11,182 bases of DNA from SURF-32 sp964648365 (GTDB lineage: Bacteria; Planctomycetota; Phycisphaerae; UBA1845). Below are positions 7,201-11,182 of this stretch, piece after piece. A program made the translations under genes and the position numbers. Every line of letters begins with the position of its first letter. The stretch's first letter is position 1. Location of the stretch: positions 1 through 11,182 of the forward strand of contig CAZYLK010000193.1 of NCBI GenBank assembly GCA_964648365.1, given 5' to 3'. The notes under the pieces were generated by a model that saw only the letters and a program-made list of their open reading frames with translations, made no database searches and was not told the origin of the DNA.

Positions 7201-7436
7201 GTGCTCGCGGTGGCGCTCGCCGAGCGGAGCGTGTAGACGCCGACCAAGCCCGGTCCTGGTCGGTCACCGGTGGCCGGGCGGGCGGCGCGCCGAAACACAT
7301 GTCCGAAACCCGGCGCCGTCAGCAATGACCGGTGCCCGGCACGCAGAAAAGTCGGCGACTCGTCAAACGCCAGCGCTGTCAGGAGGTCGTCCGGCCGCGC
7401 TCCCGCTCCTCTATCCACGTCATCAGTTCTCCCCAT
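4230..7436 (-). CDS. Large class I N6-adenine DNA methyltransferase (Eco57I/type IIG-like)
   Basis: The 1068-aa product has the motifs of an amino-methyltransferase in gamma order: AGAYYTP (337-343, motif X), DPSCGSGAFL (368-377, motif I, SAM binding), GIDRDPEA (411-418, motif II), NPPW (482-485, motif IV, catalytic, typical of N6-adenine enzymes) and GGHVALLMPA (534-543). The part after about 640 probably reads the target sequence. A C-terminal segment (975-1068) contains IAVLEADSPTATQLERTR. Residues 1-330 form a large N-terminal part with IHRLVWNQNVVPFVLVATPEDYRLY (99-123), and I see no certain nuclease motif there. The start ATG at 7436 lies 19 nt after the tlpA stop and has no strong ribosome site. 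A GTG at 7418 in the same frame, with GGGGAG ten bases upstream, is an alternative. The 3' end overlaps the nuclease-like gene. It probably modifies host DNA so the partner spares it. A single-polypeptide restriction enzyme is also possible. Confidence 0.88.
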   Translation of the reverse strand: MGRTDDVDRGAGARPDDLLTALAFDESPTFLRAGHRSLLTAPGFGHVFRRAARPATGDRPGPGLVGVYTLRSASATASTPPIPVLYVCRCDSGETADKIHRLVWNQNVVPFVLVATPEDYRLYSGFDYKARSKQRAANLLRAFNSASDVADAGFHADAINDGEVWRQWGAHVRPEKRVDWTLLDNLEELGERLQANGLSMESAHALIGKYVFLHYLRDRDILSQRKLDAWAIKREAVFGRDASLTGLRSVVKRLDDWLNGSVFPLRLSGKGAPDTEHIRMVAATFAGDEPKSEGGWQLHLDFKAYDFSYIPIETLSVVYEQFLHAPSGDARSRGREAGAYYTPIAVVNFMLAEIEDRHPLTDKARILDPSCGSGAFLVQCYRRLIERAHASAKRKLRPVELRTLLTRSIFGIDRDPEACSVTELSLILTLLDYCDPPDLENGSRFKLPTLRGSNVLAENFFSTDPDAFAGLGGHGFDWVVGNPPWKKLNPHRLSDDDKPAWDWMQRSKKQDMPVGGNQVAQAFAWEVSRYLADGGHVALLMPAMMLFEDPSGAFRTAFFSRNQVHSVANFANLAEVLFAGRSRVPAAAMFYTPRGKDAEGPSSDEYIAVCSPLVANQEPTRPVQESTRTESWSLVVNGAEVRGIPARSASRGDGLPWKLATWGSHLDSRLIERMRGRFRTVVDAVESGLLACSQGPELRSLPASGLTRRDELAGKPTLDVDVMKGLRRIFAFPEPAIVENQSVYLRRGKTLGLDVCRPPHVVVSAARNFAIYSEDYLIVPPRQIGVISPSGDKRLLKAFTVYMNSDFAYYHQFFASPQLGVKREVSTLGALKGVPLPFLDLSDELLTEWAALHDRLVAASLAALAAGDALPDGLFSRSDRGTSAESIDALLRNANDLVNDALGLKPRERVLVHDLVHVRLELTDGRLGQRAVGPPTVDHLRAYAVRLQSELDDFIGDTLPKRHNVEVLHDRHTGMIHVDFVPADKRRPIAVLEADSPTATQLERTRARLRQQRAQWVYFDRNLQIFEGTSTYIFKPMQRFHWTESQAMCDAAEIIGKTLGASGGNGLD
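4246..4250 (-). promoter_or_regulatory. Ribosome binding site that fixes the nuclease TTG start
   Basis: The minus strand reads GGAGG here, followed by CAACGGGC and then TTG. The full consensus at the ideal eight-base spacing, inside the methyltransferase's last codons, is the main reason for choosing the TTG at 4237-4235. Confidence 0.65.
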
Positions 7437-7448
7437 GTCGCAAGCCCA

Positions 7449-7464
7449 ACGCCGCTTACGGCGT
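7449..7464 (-). other. Hairpin with the tlpA stop codon in its loop
   Basis: On the minus strand ACGCCG and CGGCGT form a six-base-pair stem around the loop TAAG, and that loop begins with the tlpA TAA stop codon. The stem ends 12 nt before the methyltransferase ATG. No T-run follows. It may affect translational hand-over from tlpA to the methyltransferase. Confidence 0.4.
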
Positions 7465-8523
7465 CGCGGCTGCGTCCTTGGCCTTCTTGCACGCCTGGTA
7501 GAACTCGAGGAGTGCCTTGAAGTCTTCGGCCATGGCCTCGCTGGCACCGGCGACAGCGGCTTCCTGGATCTTGATGGCTGCGTCGACCGCGCCGACCTGA
7601 TACAGTGCTCGGGCGTAGACGGCCGCCGCCTCGGCGTCTTTCTTCTCGCCGGCCTCGTAGGCGGCGCGGGCGGCGTCGAGGGCGAGTTGCGGCATGCGGT
7701 TGGGCAGGACGCCGGTGCCCATGAGCTGCATCGCCAGGCGCTGCATGGCGCGGCTGTTGCCGCGGTGCTTCTCGATGAAGGCCGCCGACCACGTGCGCAA
7801 GCCTGCGATGTCGTTCAACTGATCGACGTGCAGTTCGTAGACCGCCTGCAGCGCCCACTGATAGCCGGGATCGAGGTCGAGGATTTCGCCGGCGACGCCG
7901 ATGGCGCCGCGCAGGTCGCCGCCGCGGGCCTTCTCGACCAGCGCTTCGGACATGCCGCGGATGCGCTCCTGCCGGGCGGGGTCGAAGACGTTCTCGACGA
8001 CCTGCCCGACGATCTCGGTGAACTCAGGCATCAACGGCGGGCCGATCCAGGCGATCTTGCCGGCGCGGTCCACGATGAAGGCGGTGGGAATGCCATACTG
8101 GTTCGCGGCCGCCATCCAGGCGTCGTTGGTCTTGGTCTGATCGTCGAAGGCGATGGTGTAGCCCATCTGGTCGTTGCGGTCCTCGACGTAACGCTTCACC
8201 GCCTTGAGCGTGTTGCCGCGAAGGTCCGGCGAGGTGACGCCGATGACTTTCAGACCCTTGTTCCCGTAGACCTTCTGCAATTCAGTCAGTTCAGGAATGG
8301 AGTACTGGCAGGGCCCGCACCAAGTCGCCCAGAACTCGACGACGAACACGTTTTTTCCCTTCCCCGCGGCAATGTCGACGGGTTCCCCCTTCACCCAGTC
8401 TGCGATCGTCAGCGCGGGCGCCATGTCGCCGACTTTCAGCGTGGGCGGGCTGCCGAACTGGCCGCGGGCCGTCAGCGGCAGAACGGCGATCAGGAAGAGT
8501 CCGAGAAGTCTGGAGTAAGCCAT
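7456..8523 (-). CDS. TlpA-like thioredoxin-fold protein with helical C-terminal tail
   Basis: The 355-aa product starts with a signal peptide (MAYSRLLGLFLIAVLPLTARG), then a redoxin/TlpA domain: VGDMAPALTIADW (31-43), VVEFWATWCGPCQYSIPEL (61-79) with the redox pair Cys69 and Cys72 in WCGPC, and the cis-proline in YGIPTAFIVD (143-152, Pro146). After about residue 165 there is a long alpha-helical tail rich in Ala and Glu that resembles TPR-type repeats. Members of this family act in the periplasm, reducing disulfides or serving cytochrome c maturation. The tail may bind a partner. ATG 8523 is chosen because AGGA sits eight bases before it. A TTG at 8529 is in the same frame but less well placed. 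The methyltransferase begins 19 nt after the stop, so read-through is likely. Confidence 0.87.
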   Translation of the reverse strand: MAYSRLLGLFLIAVLPLTARGQFGSPPTLKVGDMAPALTIADWVKGEPVDIAAGKGKNVFVVEFWATWCGPCQYSIPELTELQKVYGNKGLKVIGVTSPDLRGNTLKAVKRYVEDRNDQMGYTIAFDDQTKTNDAWMAAANQYGIPTAFIVDRAGKIAWIGPPLMPEFTEIVGQVVENVFDPARQERIRGMSEALVEKARGGDLRGAIGVAGEILDLDPGYQWALQAVYELHVDQLNDIAGLRTWSAAFIEKHRGNSRAMQRLAMQLMGTGVLPNRMPQLALDAARAAYEAGEKKDAEAAAVYARALYQVGAVDAAIKIQEAAVAGASEAMAEDFKALLEFYQACKKAKDAAATP

Positions 8524-8563
8524 ATCCAAAGTCCTGCACGGTCCAGAGGGAAATCGGCACGGT

Positions 8564-8582
8564 CGGCCGCAAGCAACGGCCG
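8564..8582 (-). other. Hairpin in the tlpA leader
   Basis: CGGCCG at 8564-8569 and again at 8577-8582 (a self-complementary hexamer) can pair around a seven-base loop. It lies about 40-60 nt upstream of the tlpA ATG, within the 139-nt gap to the AI-2E gene. That gap holds no gene. There is no T-run on the minus strand, so it is not a clear terminator for the upstream genes. Confidence 0.25.
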
Positions 8583-8662
8583 TAAGCCTAAACGATCGAC
8601 CAGGCGCCGCGATTCGATGGAGTTGTAGCGTCTTGTTGGACCCGCGGCCAGTCGCCGTGTGC

Positions 8663-10054
8663 CTATCCCGCCGGAAGCGTCGTTGATTCCGGGGCGTGTT
8701 TGAGCACGAGGCGGCGGTAATACGCGATGCCGACGCAGGTCAGCGGGATTGCCAGCAGCAGCCCGAGGAACCCGAGCAGCTTGCCCCAGATGAAGACGCC
8801 GAGCAGAATCGCCACCGGACGCAGGCCGGTCGCATCCGACATGATCCGTGGCGTCAAAAACGCATCCTGAATCAACTGGGCCACGGCAAAGACGATGAGC
8901 ACGAGCGCCACCGACCAGAAAAGACTGCCGTCATGCTCGACCGCCCGCATGACGGCCAACATGCCGCCGGGCACGATGGCCACCGCCTGAAGGTAGGGGA
9001 CCATGTTGAGCAGCCCGACGAACATCCCGAACGGCACCGCCAGCGGAAGCCCGATAATCGAAAAGCCGACCATGAAGAGGACGCCGACCATCATGGCCAC
9101 GACGGCCTGGCCGCGGAAGTAACGTCGCATCACCCGTTCAAACTCGTGCGCAAACTCCAACAGCGCGGAGCGGTACTGCGGCGGAATGAACTCGCGGGCG
9201 TTGCGGGAATAATGCGGGTAGTCCAGCAGCAGAAACCAGAGGTACAGCGCCACCACGACCAGCACGGTCAGCCCCAGCATGGTATCCACGCCCGCGGACA
9301 CGACGTTCCACCCGCCACGCAGCACGCGTCGGGCGAGATCCACCGCAATCTGATCGTAGTCCTCGCGCTCAGCCAGGCTCCGCAGGCCGCGGCCCAGCAG
9401 CGTGCCATCCAGTCGGCCCATCAACGCCGTCACGCGCTCGGTAGGCGTCCGCGTGTCGGCGGAGGTCCGGAACTCCGTCCAGGCGTCGGGGAGTTCGCGC
9501 CAGCCTGAGAAGGACTTGTCCCGTTCCTCGGATGGTGCCTCCGGCGCGGGATCCACGGATTCCGGCTCGCCCGCCGCGTCAGGCTGAGGCAGGGGCGCCG
9601 GCTCGGTCGGCGAAGCCGCGTCGGCAGGCTTCATCACCACCTGGCCGATGGAATGAACCTCGGCGGCTGCCGCCTGAAACGTATCTTTCCATCGCGCCAG
9701 CGAATCGGAGAACTGCTGGTATTGCCGCAGAGAAATCGCTGCGACAATGATCGCCAGTGATACGCCGACGATCATGCCGCCGCCGAGCGTAATCGCCACC
9801 GCGGCCCAGCGGCGGTTCAGCCTGGCCTCGAAAGCGTTGACCAGCGGATTGAGCAGGTAGGCGAGCACGGCCGCGGCCGCGAAGGGCACGAGTACGTCCG
9901 ACAGGTATCGGATCAGCATGAACAGCGCGACCGCCCCGGCGGCGGTCAGCGTCATGCGCACGACGCGGTCAAACGTGTACCGGGGCGGTCGCTCGTCTGG
10001 AGCGGATCCGGTTCTGTCCGGCGGGGTGGGTGTCTGCGTCGGCCGGTCCGGCAT
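8663..10054 (-). CDS. AI-2E family (PerM/UPF0118) transporter
   Basis: The 463-aa integral membrane protein has the family layout: early membrane segments (about 32-75 and 85-108), a central extramembrane part, then a block of helices from about 258 to 447. Hallmarks are the LNMVPYLQAVAIVPGG region (349-364), LIQDAFLTPRIMSDATGLRP (394-413) and the ending FIWGKLLGFLGLLLAIPL (421-438). Characterised relatives export autoinducer-2 or exchange ions; the substrate cannot be read from sequence. Residues 142-180 are a Pro/Ala/Glu-rich, probably disordered insertion. The start at ATG 10054 follows GGGAGG at five bases. Upstream in-frame starts (up to 10105) would almost reach the cupredoxin stop. That ribosome site sits inside a perfect hairpin. 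The cupredoxin gene ends 52 nt upstream on the same strand, so co-transcription is likely. Confidence 0.87.
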   Translation of the reverse strand: MPDRPTQTPTPPDRTGSAPDERPPRYTFDRVVRMTLTAAGAVALFMLIRYLSDVLVPFAAAAVLAYLLNPLVNAFEARLNRRWAAVAITLGGGMIVGVSLAIIVAAISLRQYQQFSDSLARWKDTFQAAAAEVHSIGQVVMKPADAASPTEPAPLPQPDAAGEPESVDPAPEAPSEERDKSFSGWRELPDAWTEFRTSADTRTPTERVTALMGRLDGTLLGRGLRSLAEREDYDQIAVDLARRVLRGGWNVVSAGVDTMLGLTVLVVVALYLWFLLLDYPHYSRNAREFIPPQYRSALLEFAHEFERVMRRYFRGQAVVAMMVGVLFMVGFSIIGLPLAVPFGMFVGLLNMVPYLQAVAIVPGGMLAVMRAVEHDGSLFWSVALVLIVFAVAQLIQDAFLTPRIMSDATGLRPVAILLGVFIWGKLLGFLGLLLAIPLTCVGIAYYRRLVLKHAPESTTLPAG

Positions 10055-10058
10055 ATGT

Positions 10059-10076
10059 GCCTCCCTGAGTGGAGGC
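10059..10076 (-). promoter_or_regulatory. Hairpin covering the Shine-Dalgarno site of the AI-2E gene
   Basis: On the minus strand GCCTCC and GGAGGC form a perfect six-base-pair stem around the loop ACTCAG. The ribosome site GGGAGG (10065-10060) includes the last loop base and most of the 3' arm, four bases before the arm-to-ATG boundary. Pairing would hide the site, so translation could depend on temperature, a ligand, a protein or ribosomes arriving from upstream. Confidence 0.45.
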
Positions 10077-10106
10077 ATTGGAACGGCCGCGGCCGGGTTT
10101 GGCAAC

Positions 10107-10523
10107 TCACGGGGCCTCGACGATCACGCGGGCGCCCCGCATGGTCGCCGGGTGTAACTCGCAGAAGTAGGTAAACGTACCCGCCTCGTCGAACCGGTGG
10201 CGGAAAATCCCGCCGGGCGACATCGGCCCGGACCGAAACGCAAGGCCGACCTGTGCGTCTTCGGGGCTTCCGGACGTGGCCGTATGGGCGACGAGGTCGT
10301 CGTTCCGCCAGGTCACCGTCTGACCGGTCTGTATGGTGATGGTGGCGGGCACGAACGCCATCCCGCTCATCAAGACTTCGTTCTCAGCCGGCTCCATCGC
10401 GGACGGGCAGCCGGCCAGAGCCGCGCCGATGATGAACGCGACCAGCGTCAGGAACACGATTTCGATGGCCCGGCGCAGGACACGCCGCTTCTTCTGCCGC
10501 CTGCTCTCTTTGTGCCTGATCAT
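10107..10523 (-). CDS. Lipoprotein cupredoxin (plastocyanin/amicyanin-like)
   Basis: The 138-aa product starts with a very basic segment (MIRHKESRRQKKRRVLRR) and a hydrophobic helix (20-38) ending in a good lipobox, LAGC (36-39), so it is probably a lipid-anchored envelope protein. The mature part is a cupredoxin: MAFVPATITIQTGQTVTWRNDD (55-76), then the type-1 copper ligands His80 (VAHTATS), Cys121, His124 and Met128 (YFCELHPATMRG). The spacing C-x2-H-x3-M lies between that of amicyanin (x2) and plastocyanin (x4). It likely carries single electrons in or outside the inner membrane; the partner is unknown. The ATG at 10523 has GGGAG seven bases upstream. The AI-2E gene follows after 52 nt, and a promoter candidate lies upstream. 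Confidence 0.88.
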   Translation of the reverse strand: MIRHKESRRQKKRRVLRRAIEIVFLTLVAFIIGAALAGCPSAMEPAENEVLMSGMAFVPATITIQTGQTVTWRNDDLVAHTATSGSPEDAQVGLAFRSGPMSPGGIFRHRFDEAGTFTYFCELHPATMRGARVIVEAP

Positions 10524-10597
10524 GGTCCGACTCCCGTCATGGTGGGATACGGATTGTCGCGACAGGTCGTCGCCGGCGCGCGCCCGGTCGCTGCACT

Positions 10598-10627
10598 AAT
10601 GTACGGCGGCCGCGATGCCGGGTTCAA
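10598..10627 (-). promoter_or_regulatory. Promoter candidate for the cupredoxin/AI-2E pair
   Basis: Read on the minus strand, TTGAAC (10627-10622) and TACATT (10603-10598) are 18 bases apart. Each matches four of six sigma-70 positions. Transcription would start near 10591 and leave a leader of about 67 nt before ATG 10523. This is the best-spaced pair in the gap. Confidence 0.42.
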
Positions 10628-10853
10628 CACCGAATGTGCGCCGGCGGGTCAGCGCATTGCGGCTGCCAGCGCGACGCCCGCGTCCGTAACCACCGATTCT
10701 TCCCTGCCTGCCCTTTTTCACGTCTGCGCACCCGCTTCGCGGCAATCCGTGCAACTCGCAAGCACCATCCGGGTGCCATTGGCCGAAGTGGCGCCCCTGT
10801 CGCCGGAGTGCAGGGTCGCTCCGCGATCGGCGGGCGGAGCGGCCGCGTCGCCA

Positions 10854-10859
10854 TATAAT
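10854..10859 (+). promoter_or_regulatory. Consensus -10 box just upstream of rlmN
   Basis: A perfect TATAAT stands out in this GC-rich gap. The next feature is the rlmN ATG at 10866, so the usual start point seven bases after a -10 box falls on the A of the ATG. No good -35 is visible at 10828-10838 and no extended TGN element precedes the box, so the call rests on the -10 box alone. Confidence 0.42.
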
Positions 10860-10865
10860 GAGCGG

Positions 10866-11182
10866 ATGCACGACGTTTCACTGCCACTGGGCACGCTGCC
10901 GGATCAGCCCGGCCTGTTCGACCAGACGCCCGATCGCCTCACGACGCTTCTCGCCGGCTGGGGCGAACCGGCCTATCGCGGCACGCAGTTGCTCGACTGG
11001 GTCTATCGGCGTGGCGCCGAGGCGTACGAAGCGATGACCAACCTGCCGAAGGGGCTGCGGACGCGGCTGGAGGGCGAGATGCCCCTTTATCGGTCTCGCG
11101 TCATCGCCCGCCGGGAGGCGCCCGACGGCACCACCAAGCTCCTGCTCGCCTGGCCGGACGGCGCCACGTCCGAATGCGTCTG
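10866..11182 (+). CDS. rlmN: 23S rRNA (adenine2503-C2)-methyltransferase RlmN, 5' part
   Basis: The visible 105 residues match the N-terminal domain of the radical-SAM enzyme RlmN, which methylates A2503 of 23S rRNA and also A37 of some tRNAs in bacteria such as E. coli. Recognisable parts are WGEPAYRGTQLLDWVYRRG (32-50), the family's 'Y-R-x-x-Q-L-L-x-W-I-Y' region, followed by MTNLPKGLRTRLE (57-69) and DGTTKLLLAWPDGATSECV (87-105). The radical-SAM CxxxCxxC cluster motif would lie beyond the right edge, so the catalytic part is not seen. The gene is cut by the window and is not known to be broken. No normal ribosome site precedes ATG 10866: the bases before it are TGAGCGG, directly abutting. 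Together with the TATAAT box seven bases away this suggests a leaderless message. The ATG at 10858 is in another frame. Confidence 0.86.
   Translation, partial: MHDVSLPLGTLPDQPGLFDQTPDRLTTLLAGWGEPAYRGTQLLDWVYRRGAEAYEAMTNLPKGLRTRLEGEMPLYRSRVIARREAPDGTTKLLLAWPDGATSECV

Larger units (their letters stand above)
10524..10865. other. Divergent intergenic region between the cupredoxin gene and rlmN
   Basis: This 342-nt gap separates two genes pointing away from each other, so it should hold promoters for both. The minus-strand candidate is at 10598-10627 and a plus-strand TATAAT is at 10854-10859. A short CCCTTTTT run occurs around 10708-10715 without a clear stem. Overlapping open frames on both strands give Arg/Ala-rich translations with no domain and are not called as genes. 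Confidence 0.5.

Noticed and set aside
3569..7436. BREX, DISARM or type I restriction locus
   Set aside because: Only a methyltransferase and a small nuclease-like gene are present. No PglZ, BrxC, DrmA/B, HsdR or HsdS gene lies within the window, and ordinary genes flank the pair closely.
7437..7547. Longer version of the methyltransferase starting at 7547
   Set aside because: The added 37 residues lie inside tlpA, are Arg/Pro-rich and precede the natural start region.
7270..8628. Plus-strand open frame of 452 codons opposite tlpA
   Set aside because: It runs antisense to a clear TlpA domain with WCGPC. It has the valine/aspartate/glycine-rich look of an antisense shadow, with no ribosome site or family.
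8696..9508. Plus-strand open frame of 270 codons
   Set aside because: It is antisense to the AI-2E gene, with His/Gln/Arg-rich low-complexity translation.

Overview
The window is a GC-rich bacterial chromosome segment. Its gene families suggest a Planctomycetota-type or similar Gram-negative organism with an outer membrane: a DUF481 outer-membrane barrel with Sm-like repeats at its N-terminus, a TlpA thioredoxin with a long helical tail, a lipoprotein cupredoxin and a very small exported protein. The lineage is an inference from style and gene content. There is no rRNA or marker gene other than a fragment of rlmN.

Layout: positions 1-1014 hold no convincing gene. They contain a degenerate 20-bp tandem repeat (about 642-740), three scattered copies of a short GCAGCCCACCGG-like motif, and a possible promoter. 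Next on the plus strand come a 74-aa exported peptide (1015-1239), a DUF481 outer-membrane protein (1333-2412) and, after a 297-nt gap, a DUF6159-like polytopic membrane protein (2710-3552). Converging on these from the minus strand is a run read from right to left: a TlpA-like thioredoxin (7456-8523), a large N6-adenine DNA methyltransferase (4230-7436) and a small PD-(D/E)XK nuclease-like protein (3569-4237). Further right, also on the minus strand, a lipoprotein cupredoxin (10107-10523) precedes an AI-2E/PerM-family transporter (8663-10054). The plus-strand 5' part of rlmN (from 10866) runs off the right edge.

The most interesting unit is the methyltransferase-nuclease pair. The downstream gene appears to start at a TTG that overlaps the end of the methyltransferase, with a perfect GGAGG eight bases before it, so the two are probably translated together. 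The pair looks like a compact restriction-modification or phage-defence module placed directly behind tlpA. No BREX, DISARM or type I/III partner genes are visible in the window. The other genes are envelope or housekeeping functions: envelope redox (TlpA, cupredoxin), outer membrane (DUF481), transport (AI-2E) and rRNA modification (RlmN).

No tRNA, rRNA, CRISPR array, transposase or integrase was seen.
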